Below are positions 18,852-27,777 of a DNA stretch of 64,000 nucleotides, in pieces (position 1 is the first letter of the stretch; each line of letters starts with the position of its first letter). A model generated the notes under the pieces. It did no database searches. It was not told where the DNA came from and saw nothing but the letters and a program-made list of their open reading frames with translations. The translations under genes were made by a program, and so were the position numbers. Origin of the DNA: Pseudogulbenkiania sp. MAI-1 (GTDB lineage: Bacteria; Pseudomonadota; Gammaproteobacteria; Burkholderiales; Chromobacteriaceae). The stretch lies in the NCBI RefSeq assembly GCF_000527175.1, contig NZ_AZUR01000001.1:124001-188000 (forward strand). The letters run 5' to 3'.

Positions 18852-19562
18852 TCAGCGCGTGAAACCGAGTTCGGCGAGTTCGGCGGCGTCGAGGTGGCGC
18901 CACTCGCCCTCGTCCAGCTCGCCCAGCCGCAGCGCGCCGAGCGCGACGCGGTGCAGGTCCTGCACGCGGTTGCCGGCGGCGGCGATCATGCGCTTGACCT
19001 GGTGGTACTTGCCCTGGGTGATGGTCATCAGGATGGTGATCTCGTCCACCACCTCCACCTGGTCCGCCGCCACCTTCTCGTTGTCGTCCTTCAGGAACAC
19101 CCCGGCCTTGAGGTGCTTGACCAGCGCCTCGCTCACCGGGTGCTTGAGCGTGACCTCGTAGCACTTGGGCACCTGCTTCTTGGGCGAGGTCAGCGCGTGC
19201 ACGAACTGGCCGTCGGTGGTCAGCAGCAACAGCCCGGTGGTGTCGACGTCGAGCCGGCCTACGGCGGCGATGCCCAGCTGCGAGAACTGCCACGGCAGCA
19301 ATGTGAACACGCTGGGGTTGTGCATCGGCTTGTGCGAGGTCTCGTAGCCGGCGGGCTTGTGCAGCAGCAGGTAGAGCGGGTGGTCGAGGATTTCCCACGG
19401 TTCGCCGTCGACCACCAGCTCGCCCAAGGCGGCGGGGTCGACTTCGCGACGGTAGTCGTCGACGACGTCGCCGTCGAGTTCGACCAGGCCGTGTTCGATC
19501 AGCTTGCGGCATTCCTTGCGGCTGCCGAAGCCCTGTTGGTGTAGCAATCGGTAAAGTTCCAT
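18852..19562 (-). CDS. rsuA: 16S rRNA pseudouridine-516 synthase
   Basis: Converts U516 of 16S rRNA to pseudouridine. 236 residues: an N-terminal S4 RNA-binding domain (about 1-48) and the RsuA/RluB catalytic domain with the signature GRLDVDTTGLLLLTTDG, where the first Asp is catalytic, and QGKYHQVKRMIAAAGNRV near the C-terminus. Length and motif order favour RsuA over RluE/RluF. The ATG at 19562 is the natural start. Confidence 0.9.
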   Translation of the reverse strand: MELYRLLHQQGFGSRKECRKLIEHGLVELDGDVVDDYRREVDPAALGELVVDGEPWEILDHPLYLLLHKPAGYETSHKPMHNPSVFTLLPWQFSQLGIAAVGRLDVDTTGLLLLTTDGQFVHALTSPKKQVPKCYEVTLKHPVSEALVKHLKAGVFLKDDNEKVAADQVEVVDEITILMTITQGKYHQVKRMIAAAGNRVQDLHRVALGALRLGELDEGEWRHLDAAELAELGFTR

Positions 19563-19596
19563 GGCCGCGATGGTAGCACGCCGGCCCCGCCGCCGT

Positions 19597-21561
19597 TCAG
19601 TCGGCCAGGGTGGCGGGGCGGGGGGGAGGCACCTCCAGCCCGGCCGGCAGCTCGGCCACGCAGAGGCGGTCGCGGCCGCTGCTCTTGGCCGCGTACAGCG
19701 CGGTGTCGGCGGCGTGTATCAGGCACCCGGCGTCTTCGGCGTGCAGCGGGCTGCAGGCCAGACCGATCGAGACGGTCACGTTGAGGGTGTGGTCGAGCGC
19801 CTCGATCGGCACTTGCTGCACCACGCGGCGCAGTTGCTCGGCCTTGGCGATGGCGTGCTCCAGGCTCATGCCGGGCAGCACGATCAGGAATTCCTCGCCG
19901 CCGTAGCGGCAGACGATGTCGTTGCTGCGCAGGCTGTCGCGCAGGCGGGCTCCCAGCGTGCTCAGCACGCAGTCGCCGGCCTTGTGGCCGTAGGTGTCGT
20001 TGATGCGCTTGAAATGATCGGCGTCCAGCATCAGGAGCGCCAACGGCTTGCCCAAGGCCAGGGTGTGCGCCATCACGCGCGGCAGCGTCTCGTCGAGGTA
20101 GCGCCGGTTGAACACCCCGGTGAGCGGGTCGCGCACCAGTTGTTCCTTCAGTCCCGACTGCCGCGACTCGATCTCGTTCAGGTGCTGGCGCAGCGCCTCG
20201 TTGGCGGTCTTCAGGCTGTGCTCCAGGCGCTTGCGCTCGCTGATGTCGTTGATGCCGGTGATGACGTGCAGCGTGCCGGCGGAGCGCACCAGCGTGCACG
20301 AGATCAGCGCCCAGAATACCCGGCCGGCGGTGTCCTGCAGCCGCACCTCGTGATCGCGCAGCTGGCCCTTGTCGCGCAGCCGCGCGGACACTTCGTCGCG
20401 CGTGCCGGCTTCGACGTAGAAGTCGTCCACGGTGAGCCCCCGCATGCTGTCCAGGCGGCCCTTGAACATGTGCTCGGCGCGCTCGTTGGCGTAGGTGATG
20501 ACGCCGTCGGACAGCCGGCTCAGCACCAGCGGGAACGGCGCGGCGTCGACCAGCTGCTTCTGGCGCGCCTCGCTTTCGGCCAGCTGGGCGGTGCGTTCCG
20601 CGACCTTCTCCTCCAGACCGTGATTGGCGCGGCGCAGGCGTTCTTCGGCACTGCCGCGCTCGGCGATCAGCGCGCCCATGATCAGCAGCGTCACCGACTG
20701 GCTCAGCACCATCATGCCGGCGTTGAGCAGGGCCAGGCCCGAAGGGGAATCGCGAAACACCCCGTCGCCGCCGGCCGCCCCGGCGAGCGCCAGCAGCAGG
20801 ATGCCGAACGCCAGCCAGTGGGCGGTGCGCAGCGATGCCCGCGCCGCGGTCCACATCAGCGGGATGATCAGCAGATAGGGCGCGGCGGCGTACAGGTCAT
20901 GCGGGTCGCTCAGGCCGAGGAACAGCAGCGCCGCCGTCAGCAGGGTGGCGCCGCTGACCGTGGCGACCTCCAGCGGTGACGCGTGCCTCGGGATCGCCGG
21001 GTCCAGGCCGTCTCGCCGGCTGAGGAACAGCAGCGGCGGAGCGAAGAACAGCGTGCCGGCGGCGTTGGCGAGCCAGATGGCGAACAGGTGCCGCAGGGCG
21101 TCGCCGAGGCCGGGAAAGCGCCACCAGGGCTGAGCCAGCAGGCAGCCGGCGGCGGCGATCAGCGTGGACAGGCCGACACCGGCCCAGAGGAAGTGGAGTA
21201 CGTCGCCGAGGCGGTAGAACGGCAGCCCGCCGGAACAGTGGCGCCGGATCAGCATGCCGCCCAGCAGCGGCCCCACCGCCGCACCCAGCGAGGCCAGCAG
21301 CGCGCCGGGCCAGGGCGTGGCCAGGATCAGCGTCTGCACCGCCAGGGCACCCAACAGCAGCGCCGGCCAGACGCGCGGCCCCCAGCGGATGACGGCGGCC
21401 AGGGCGAGGCCGGCGGGGAGCCAGATGGTGGCCGGGAAGGGGTCGTGCGGGGCGAAGAAGCGCTGCATCAGCCAGCCGCAGCCTCCGTACAGCAGGCCGA
21501 GGGCCAGCAGCACGAGAGGACGGCGGGGCTGCCGCCAATGGAGGCGTGACGAAGCGGGCAT
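19597..21561 (-). CDS. MASE1-PAS-GGDEF diguanylate cyclase
   Basis: 654 residues. The N-terminal about 300 residues form a multi-helix MASE1 membrane sensor (FPATIWLPAGLALAAVIRWG is typical). A short coiled coil and a PAS domain (about 345-460, ending TGINDISERKRLEHSL) follow, then a GGDEF domain (about 485-635). The active site reads GGEEF and is preceded by RSND, an intact RxxD inhibitory site at the usual five-residue distance. It should make cyclic di-GMP from GTP. I chose the ATG at 21561 because AGGA lies 8 bases upstream; an earlier ATG at 21609 has no ribosome site. Confidence 0.9.
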   Translation of the reverse strand: MPASSRLHWRQPRRPLVLLALGLLYGGCGWLMQRFFAPHDPFPATIWLPAGLALAAVIRWGPRVWPALLLGALAVQTLILATPWPGALLASLGAAVGPLLGGMLIRRHCSGGLPFYRLGDVLHFLWAGVGLSTLIAAAGCLLAQPWWRFPGLGDALRHLFAIWLANAAGTLFFAPPLLFLSRRDGLDPAIPRHASPLEVATVSGATLLTAALLFLGLSDPHDLYAAAPYLLIIPLMWTAARASLRTAHWLAFGILLLALAGAAGGDGVFRDSPSGLALLNAGMMVLSQSVTLLIMGALIAERGSAEERLRRANHGLEEKVAERTAQLAESEARQKQLVDAAPFPLVLSRLSDGVITYANERAEHMFKGRLDSMRGLTVDDFYVEAGTRDEVSARLRDKGQLRDHEVRLQDTAGRVFWALISCTLVRSAGTLHVITGINDISERKRLEHSLKTANEALRQHLNEIESRQSGLKEQLVRDPLTGVFNRRYLDETLPRVMAHTLALGKPLALLMLDADHFKRINDTYGHKAGDCVLSTLGARLRDSLRSNDIVCRYGGEEFLIVLPGMSLEHAIAKAEQLRRVVQQVPIEALDHTLNVTVSIGLACSPLHAEDAGCLIHAADTALYAAKSSGRDRLCVAELPAGLEVPPPRPATLAD

Positions 21562-21809
21562 GCGCTTATCCTGTGGCGCCCCGTCGTGGCGGAGCAACCT
21601 TGTTGTCATAATCTGCCGAGCATATTGGGGTCGCCGGCAGAAAGCGAGCCTCCGCGGCGAAGAAAGGCGGGCTCTGGGGTGTTTATGGTGTCGGGGGTGT
21701 GGTGGAAAAAACACAGGCATGCCGCCGGCCACCGCCGCCGTCCGTCCGAAAGGCCGGGGAGCCGGCGCAGTGAGCAACATATCTGATTGATATAACGCAA
21801 GCTTTTTAC

Positions 21810-21825
21810 CATGATGACCATCATG
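21810..21825. promoter_or_regulatory. Candidate operator of the TetR regulator
   Basis: CATGATGACCATCATG is a 7-bp inverted repeat with a 2-bp centre, 25 bp upstream of the TetR start. The position fits autoregulation, as is usual for the family. Confidence 0.45.
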
Positions 21826-21850
21826 TAAAGCGGCATTTGAAAGGACGGCG

Positions 21851-22423
21851 ATGCGTTATTCCTCGCGGCACAAGGCGGAGGTACGCCAGCAAATCATCCG
21901 GACGGCGTCCTGCCGCTTCCGGTCGGAGGGCATGGACGCGGTCGGCATCGCCAACCTGATGGCCGATCTCGGCCTGACGCACGGCGGTTTCTACAGCCAC
22001 TTCCGCGACAAGGAAGCGCTGGTCGCTGCTGCCTGCCGCCACGGCTTCGACGAGCTGCAGCAGCGGCTGGCCGAGCTGCTGCAGGCGGTGCCGCCGGAGG
22101 AACGGCTGGCGGCACTGGTGGAACACTACCTCAGCCCGGAGCACCGCGACCGCCCCGACGACGGCTGCGTGGCGGCAGCCTTGGGCGGGGAGGTGGCGCG
22201 GCGCGACCAGCCGTCGCGCCAGGCCTTCACCGCCGGGGTGGAGGCGCAGCTCGCCCTGCTGGCGAACTGTCCACCGCTGCGCGCCGGCGGCGCGATGACG
22301 GCCAGCGCGGCGTTGGCGCTGATGGTGGGGGCCTTGCTGCTGTCGCGCGCGGTCAGCGATCCGGCGCTGTCGCTGCGCTTTTTGGATGAGGCGAAGCGGG
22401 CGCTGGCACCGCCGACGGAGTAG
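21851..22423 (+). CDS. TetR/AcrR-family transcriptional regulator
   Basis: 190 residues: an N-terminal TetR helix-turn-helix (about 10-55, with IANLMADLGLTHGGFYSHFRDKEALV) and a C-terminal ligand domain of the TetR_C type seen in regulators with THGGFY recognition helices. Ribosome site GAAAGGA lies 7 bases before the ATG. No obvious target gene (pump or reductase) is co-oriented next to it; the divergent gene is the MASE1 cyclase. Ligand and targets are unknown. Confidence 0.88.
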   Translation: MRYSSRHKAEVRQQIIRTASCRFRSEGMDAVGIANLMADLGLTHGGFYSHFRDKEALVAAACRHGFDELQQRLAELLQAVPPEERLAALVEHYLSPEHRDRPDDGCVAAALGGEVARRDQPSRQAFTAGVEAQLALLANCPPLRAGGAMTASAALALMVGALLLSRAVSDPALSLRFLDEAKRALAPPTE

Positions 22424-22448
22424 CCGGCGGTGTGCCGACGTTGCCGGC

Positions 22449-23663
22449 TCAGTGGCCCTTCTCCGCGATCAGGCCGTCGGCGCGGAACATCGCCTTGATG
22501 CCGCGCACCGCCTGGCGGATGCGCGCCTCGTTCTCGATCAGCGCGAAGCGCACGTACTCGTCGCCGTAGTCGCCGAAGCCGACGCCCGGCGACACCGAGA
22601 CCTTGGCCTTTTCCAGTAGCTGCTTGGCGAATTCCAGCGAGCCCAGCGCGCGGTAGGGCTCGGGGATGCGCGCCCAGATGTACATCGAGGCCTTGGGCAG
22701 GTCGACGTTCCAGCCCACCTCGCACAGCCCCTTGTAGAGCACGTCACGGCGCTTCTGGTAGGTGGCGGCGATGTCCTTGACGCACTGCTGGTCGCCTTCC
22801 AGCGCGGCGATGGCGGCGATCTGCAGCGGGGTGAAGGTGCCGTAGTCGTGGTAGCTCTTGATGCGTGCCAGCGCCGCCACCAGGTCCGGGTTGCCGACCA
22901 TGAAGCCGATGCGCCAGCCGGCCATGTTGTAGCTCTTGGACAGCGTGAAGAATTCCACCGCGATGTCCTTGGCGCCCGGTACCTGCATGATGGAGGGCGC
23001 CTTCCAGCCGTCGAACACGATGTCGGCGTAGGCCAGGTCGTGCACCACGAAGATATCGTGCTTCTTCGCCAGCGCGATGACGCGCTCGAAGAAGTCGAGC
23101 TCGACGCACTGCGCGGTGGGGTTGGACGGGAAGCCGATGACGATCATCTTGGGCTTGGGGTAGCTGCCGCGAATGGTGCGCTCCAGCTCGGCGAAGAAGT
23201 CGACGCCGGGAATCAGCGGCACCGAGCGGATGTCGGCGCCGGCGATCACCGCGCCGTAGATGTGGATCGGGTAGCTGGGGTCGGGCACCAGCACGGTGTC
23301 GCCGCGGTCGAGCGTGGCCAGCATCAGGTGCGCCAGGCCTTCCTTGGAGCCGATGGTGACGATGGCCTCGGTATCGGGGTCGATGTCCACCTGGTAGCGC
23401 TCCTGGTACCAGCGCGAGATCGCCCGGCGCAGGCGCGGAATGCCCTTGGAGGCCGAATAGCCATGGGTATCGGGGCGCTGCGCCGCCTCGGTGAGCTTGG
23501 CGACGATGTGCGGCGGCGTGGCGCCGTCGGGGTTGCCCATGCTCATGTCGATGATGTCCTCGCCGCGGCGGCGGGCGGCCATCTTGAGCTCGGCGGTGAT
23601 GTTGAAGACGTAGGGGGGGAGGCGGTCGATGCGCGCAAAGCGGCGCTTGCCCGATGCAGACAT
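22449..23663 (-). CDS. alaC: AlaC-type alanine/pyruvate aminotransferase
   Basis: 404 residues; class I/II PLP aminotransferase. The PLP lysine is in FFTLSKSYNMAGWRIGF. The N-terminus (FARIDRLPPYVFNITAELK) and DMSMGNPDG match AlaC, one of the enzymes that make alanine from pyruvate and glutamate. YSASKGIPRLRRAISRWY and NPTAQCVELDFFE are also AlaC-like. The ATG at 23663 gives this N-terminus; longer frames run into non-coding-looking sequence. It stands alone. Confidence 0.9.
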   Translation of the reverse strand: MSASGKRRFARIDRLPPYVFNITAELKMAARRRGEDIIDMSMGNPDGATPPHIVAKLTEAAQRPDTHGYSASKGIPRLRRAISRWYQERYQVDIDPDTEAIVTIGSKEGLAHLMLATLDRGDTVLVPDPSYPIHIYGAVIAGADIRSVPLIPGVDFFAELERTIRGSYPKPKMIVIGFPSNPTAQCVELDFFERVIALAKKHDIFVVHDLAYADIVFDGWKAPSIMQVPGAKDIAVEFFTLSKSYNMAGWRIGFMVGNPDLVAALARIKSYHDYGTFTPLQIAAIAALEGDQQCVKDIAATYQKRRDVLYKGLCEVGWNVDLPKASMYIWARIPEPYRALGSLEFAKQLLEKAKVSVSPGVGFGDYGDEYVRFALIENEARIRQAVRGIKAMFRADGLIAEKGH

Positions 23664-23813
23664 GGCTTTTCCTTGACGTAAGCGCCCGGAACCGTCCGAG
23701 CGACGTCCTCCCGACACAGGAGGTGGATCGATACTAAGCGCACGGCATGGCGGCGTCCAGCGGGGCGTGGGCGGGGCTGTGGCGGCGGCGTCATCCCTGC
23801 CGTGTGCGGTGCG

Positions 23814-23844
23814 CAAAAAAGAAGGGCGATCGCGACGATCGCCC
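23814..23844 (-). terminator. Rho-independent terminator after the sugar-transport operon
   Basis: On the minus strand a perfect 9-bp stem (GGGCGATCG / CGATCGCCC, 3-base loop) is followed by TTCTTTTTT. It closes the gtsABCD-reductase transcript. Confidence 0.88.
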
Positions 23845-23872
23845 TCGGAGGGAACAACGCGGGTCATTCCAG

Positions 23873-24772
23873 TCAGGGTACGGCGTGGCCCTGGGCCGCC
23901 TCGAGCAGGGCGAACCAGTGCTGGCGCTCGAGCGGCAGCGTGGCGGCGCGCGCGGCTTCGTCCAGTGACGCCAGCCGGCGCGAGCCGACGATGGGCAGCG
24001 GCCGCGCCGGGTGGCGCAGCAGCCAGGCCAGCGCCAGCGTGGCGGGCGCGACGCCGAGTTCTTCGGCCAGGGTAGTCAGCACCCGGTGCAGGGCAGGGTG
24101 GGCCGAGGCGTCGAACAGCCGGCCGCCGGCCAGCGGCGACCAGATCATCGGCCGCACGCGCCGCTCCAGGCACTGGTCGAAGCTGCCGTCGAACAGCGGG
24201 GCTAGGTGCAGCAGCGAGGCCTCGACCTGGTTGGTGACGAGCGGCGTGCGCGAGGCCAGCAGCGCGAACTGGCTCGGGCTGAAGTTGGAGACACCGAAGT
24301 GGCGCACCTTGCCGGCTCTTTGCAGCGTGGCGAAGGCTTCGGCCACTTCGTCCGGGTCCAGCAGCGGGTCCGGGCGGTGGATCAGCAGCAGGTCGAGGTG
24401 GTCCGTGCCCAGGTGGCGCAGCGAGTTGTCGACCGAGGCCAGGATGTGCGCCCGGCCGGTGTCATAGTGCTTCACCGTCCAGCCGCGCGCGGCGTCGGGC
24501 GGCTTGATGCCGCACTTCGTCACCAGCTGGATCTCGCCGCGGCGCGCCGGGTTGGCCTTGAGCCAGCGCCCGAACAGCGCCTCGCAGGTGAACCCGCCAT
24601 ACAGGTCGGCGTGGTCGAAGGTGGTGAGGCCCTGCGCGATGGCGTGCTCGATCCACGCTGCCAGCGCGGCGTCGTCGAAGTGCCATTCGTCGAGCCGCCA
24701 TGCCCCGACCGCCAGCGCCGACAGTTCCGGGCCGCCATCGGCCAGGCGGACCTTGCCGATGGGCGTGCTCAT
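23873..24772 (-). CDS. Aldo/keto reductase, YdhF-like
   Basis: 299 residues with a TIM-barrel aldo-keto reductase layout. The catalytic tetrad can be placed: Asp and Tyr in FDHADLYGG, Lys in QLVTKCGI and His in LLIHRPDP. It ends with the cofactor segment PIVGSRRLASLDEA. Such enzymes reduce carbonyls with NADPH; the substrate cannot be read from sequence. Its ATG overlaps the stop of the gtsD ATPase gene (ATGA), so it is co-translated with the glucose-type transporter, and a sugar or sugar-derived carbonyl is a fair guess. Confidence 0.85.
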   Translation of the reverse strand: MSTPIGKVRLADGGPELSALAVGAWRLDEWHFDDAALAAWIEHAIAQGLTTFDHADLYGGFTCEALFGRWLKANPARRGEIQLVTKCGIKPPDAARGWTVKHYDTGRAHILASVDNSLRHLGTDHLDLLLIHRPDPLLDPDEVAEAFATLQRAGKVRHFGVSNFSPSQFALLASRTPLVTNQVEASLLHLAPLFDGSFDQCLERRVRPMIWSPLAGGRLFDASAHPALHRVLTTLAEELGVAPATLALAWLLRHPARPLPIVGSRRLASLDEAARAATLPLERQHWFALLEAAQGHAVP

Positions 24773-25878
24773 GCGATGCGCACCTCGGTTTTGGGGTCGA
24801 ACAGCACCGCCTTGGACACGTCGAACACCAGTTCCATGGCGTCGCCCGGGCGCTTGGCCTCGGTGGGGTGGGCGCGGCAGCACACCTTGGTGTCGTTGAG
24901 CGTGACGAAGATCAGCGTGTCCGGGCCGGTGGGCTCGATCACCTTCACGTGGCATTCCATCTGCGGCAGGTCCTCGCGGTGCGCGGTGCGCGCGTCGGTG
25001 ATCTGCTCCGGGCGGATGCCGAAGATCACTTCCTTGCCGATCCAGGCCGAGAGCTTGGCCCTCTCGTGCGGCAGCGGCAGTACCACGCAGCCCTTGTCGT
25101 CGCACACTTTCACGCCGAGCTGGCTACCGGATTCCACCACCGTGGCGGGGATGAAGTTCATCGACGGCGAGCCGATGAAGCCCGCCACGAACAGGTTGGC
25201 CGGGTTGTCGTAGATCTCCTGCGGGCTGCCGAACTGCTGCACGATGCCGTCTTTCATCACCGCGATGCGGTCGCCCAGCGTCATCGCCTCGATCTGGTCA
25301 TGCGTCACGTAGACGATGGTCGACTTGAGGCGCTGATGCATCAGCTTGATCTCGGTGCGCATCTCCACGCGCAGCTTGGCGTCGAGGTTGGACAGCGGTT
25401 CGTCGAACAGGAAGATCGACGGGTTGCGCGCCAGGGCCCGGCCCATCGCCACGCGCTGGCGCTGGCCGCCGGACAGCTGCGAGGGCTTGCGCTCCAGCAG
25501 GTGGGTGATCTGCAGCATCTCGGCCACGCGGTTCACCGTGGCGTCGATCTCGGCCTTGGGCTGCTTGCGGATCTCCAGCCCGAACGAGATGTTCTGGCGC
25601 ACGCTCATCGAGGGGTAGAGCGCGTAGCTCTGGAACACCATGGCGATGTCGCGGTCCTTGGGCGACAGGTCGTTGACGCGGCGCTCGCCGATGCGGATGT
25701 CGCCCGAGCTGATGTCGTCGAGGCCGGCGATCATGTTGAGCAGCGTGGACTTGCCGCAGCCCGAGGGGCCGACCAGGATCAGGAACTGGCCGTCGTCGAT
25801 GGCGATGTCGATGCCCTTGAGCACGTCGGTGCCGTTGTTGTAGGTCTTGCAAACGTTGTCGATGGAAAGCGAGGCCAT
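24769..25878 (-). CDS. gtsD: Sugar ABC transporter ATP-binding protein (GtsD/MalK type)
   Basis: 369 residues. Walker A GPSGCGKST, signature LSGGQRQRVAMGRAL, Walker B IFLFDEPLSNLDAK and the switch His in VYVTHDQIEAMTL are intact. A C-terminal OB-type MalK domain follows (about 240-369). It powers sugar import with GtsA, GtsB and GtsC. It is the fourth transporter gene in the operon and overlaps the reductase gene downstream. Confidence 0.92.
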   Translation of the reverse strand: MASLSIDNVCKTYNNGTDVLKGIDIAIDDGQFLILVGPSGCGKSTLLNMIAGLDDISSGDIRIGERRVNDLSPKDRDIAMVFQSYALYPSMSVRQNISFGLEIRKQPKAEIDATVNRVAEMLQITHLLERKPSQLSGGQRQRVAMGRALARNPSIFLFDEPLSNLDAKLRVEMRTEIKLMHQRLKSTIVYVTHDQIEAMTLGDRIAVMKDGIVQQFGSPQEIYDNPANLFVAGFIGSPSMNFIPATVVESGSQLGVKVCDDKGCVVLPLPHERAKLSAWIGKEVIFGIRPEQITDARTAHREDLPQMECHVKVIEPTGPDTLIFVTLNDTKVCCRAHPTEAKRPGDAMELVFDVSKAVLFDPKTEVRIA

Positions 25879-25882
25879 TGTC

Positions 25883-26740
25883 TTAACCTTTCACGGCACC
25901 GGCCGTCAGTCCGCGCACGAAGTAGCGGCCGGCGACCATGTAAACGAACAGGGTGGGCAGGGCGGCGATGATGGCGGAGGCCATATCGACGTTGTATTCC
26001 TTGACCCCGGTGGAGGTGTTCACCAGATTGTTCAGCGCCACGGTGATGGGCTGCGCTTCGCCGGCAGCGAACACCACGCCGAACAGGAAGTCGTTCCAGA
26101 TCTGGGTGAACTGCCAGATGATGCAGACCACGAAGATCGGCCCGGACACCGGCAGCAGGATGCGGAAGAAGATGGTCCAGAAGCCGGCGCCGTCGATGCG
26201 CCCGGCCTTGACCAGCTCGTCCGGCACCGTCACGTAGAAGTTGCGGAAGAACAGCGTGGTGAAGGCGGTGCCGTAGATCACGTGCACCAGCACCAGGCCG
26301 GTGGTGGTGTTGGCGAGTCCCAGCATGCCCAGCAGTTGCGCCATCGGCAGCAGCACCACCTGGAATGGGATGAAGCAGCCCACCAACAGCATCGTGAACA
26401 GCGCGTCCGAACCCTTGAAGCGCCACATCGACACGACGTAGCCGTTGACCGCGCCGATCATGGTCGAGATCAGCACCGCCGGCACCGTCATCTTCACCGA
26501 GTTCCAGAAGAAGCCCTTCATGCCGCCGCACTCGATGCCGGTGCAGGCCGACGCCCAGGCCTTGGCCCAGGCGCCGCCGTCCCAGGCTTGCGGCAGCGAC
26601 AACAGGTTGCCCTGGCGGATGTCGTCCAGCGTCTTGAACGAGGTGGTCAGCATCACGTAGAGCGGCAGCAGGTAGTAGACCGCCACCAGGGCCAGCGCGG
26701 CGTAGACCAGCAGCCGGCCGATAGAGAGCTTGTTAGCCAC
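25883..26740 (-). CDS. gtsC: Sugar ABC transporter permease (GtsC type)
   Basis: 285 residues with six hydrophobic helices and the cytoplasmic EAA loop (DELVKAGRIDGAGFWTIFFRILLP), of the MalG-type family. I chose GTG at 26740: AGGAG lies 8 bases upstream, whereas the earlier in-frame GTG at 26749 overlaps that ribosome site. It overlaps the gtsB end by 8 bases. It is very like the second glucose permease of Pseudomonas in helix order and loop sequence. Confidence 0.88.
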   Translation of the reverse strand: MANKLSIGRLLVYAALALVAVYYLLPLYVMLTTSFKTLDDIRQGNLLSLPQAWDGGAWAKAWASACTGIECGGMKGFFWNSVKMTVPAVLISTMIGAVNGYVVSMWRFKGSDALFTMLLVGCFIPFQVVLLPMAQLLGMLGLANTTTGLVLVHVIYGTAFTTLFFRNFYVTVPDELVKAGRIDGAGFWTIFFRILLPVSGPIFVVCIIWQFTQIWNDFLFGVVFAAGEAQPITVALNNLVNTSTGVKEYNVDMASAIIAALPTLFVYMVAGRYFVRGLTAGAVKG

Positions 26741-27674
26741 GTTTCGCACTCCTCGTTTCCAGGTACATCAACGGTACCAGCACCGCCACGATGGTCATCA
26801 GCATCATCATCGCCGAGGCCGCGCCGAGGCCGAGCTGGCCGCGCGTGAAGGCGAACTGGTACATGAACACGGCCGGCACGTCGGACGAGGTGCCCGGGCC
26901 GCCGCCGGTCAGCGCCATCACCAGGTCGAAGCTCTTGATGGCGATGTGCGACAGGATCAACAACACGCTGAAAAACACCGGGCGCAGGCTGGGGATCACG
27001 ATGCGGCGGTAGATGGTGGGGAGGCTCGCGCCGTCCACCTGCGCCGCCTTGATGATGGAATCGTCCACGCCGCGCAGGCCGGCGAGGAACAGCGCCATGA
27101 CGAAGCCGGACGACTGCCACACCCCGGCGATCACCACGGTGTAGATGGCGCGGTCCGGATCGACCAGCCAGTCGAAGGTGAAGTTGGCGAAGCCCCAGTC
27201 GTTGAGCACCTTCTGCAGGCCCATGTCGGGGTTGAGCATCCACTTCCAGGCGGTACCGGTGACGATGAAGGAGAGCGCCATCGGGTAGAGGTAGATGGCA
27301 CGCAGCGCGCCCTCGGCGCGGATCTTCTGGTCGAGCAGCACCGCCAGCAGCAGGCCGACGACCAGCGCGAACAGGATGAACAGGCCGCCGAACAGGCCCA
27401 GGTTGGTGACGGCGGTCCACCAGCGCTCGTTGTCGAACAAGGCCAGGTACTGGGTCAGGCCGGCCCAGTCGTAGCGCGGCAGCAGGCGCGATTCGGTGAA
27501 GGAGAGCCAGGCGGTCCAGGCGATGAAGCCGTAGACGAACACCAGGCTCATGACGATCGTCGGGCTCAGGACCAGCCTGGGCAGCCAGCGGTCGGCCAGC
27601 TGTTGGTGGCCGGCCGACGACGGCGCGGTGTCGGCCAGGGCGCGGACACCGGCCGATGACGAAGAGTGAGACAT
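26733..27674 (-). CDS. gtsB: Sugar ABC transporter permease (GtsB type)
   Basis: 313 residues with six membrane helices of the MalF/UgpA type. The EAA loop is IIKAAQVDGASLPTIYRRIVIP, and the segment LTGGGPGTSSDVPAVFMY near the C-terminus is typical. The first about 35 residues are a Ser/Ala-rich cytoplasmic tail. The ATG at 27674 is preferred over longer frames, which are arginine-rich and lie in the hairpin region. Forms the channel with GtsC. Confidence 0.88.
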   Translation of the reverse strand: MSHSSSSAGVRALADTAPSSAGHQQLADRWLPRLVLSPTIVMSLVFVYGFIAWTAWLSFTESRLLPRYDWAGLTQYLALFDNERWWTAVTNLGLFGGLFILFALVVGLLLAVLLDQKIRAEGALRAIYLYPMALSFIVTGTAWKWMLNPDMGLQKVLNDWGFANFTFDWLVDPDRAIYTVVIAGVWQSSGFVMALFLAGLRGVDDSIIKAAQVDGASLPTIYRRIVIPSLRPVFFSVLLILSHIAIKSFDLVMALTGGGPGTSSDVPAVFMYQFAFTRGQLGLGAASAMMMLMTIVAVLVPLMYLETRSAKRG

Positions 27675-27731
27675 GGTAATTCCTTGCGTAGCGGGATCGG
27701 GGAACGTCCGCCGCCGGGGACGGCGGACCGT

Positions 27732-27764
27732 GCGGGGCGGGCCCGAGGGCTCGGGCCTCCCCGC
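27732..27764 (-). promoter_or_regulatory. Intercistronic hairpin between gtsA and gtsB
   Basis: GCGGGG then GGCCCGA pairs with TCGGGCC then CCCCGC, a long GC-rich stem without a T-run. Such hairpins after binding-protein genes stabilise the upstream message and raise its level over the permease genes. Confidence 0.55.
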
Positions 27765-27777
27765 TGCCGTCACGTGC

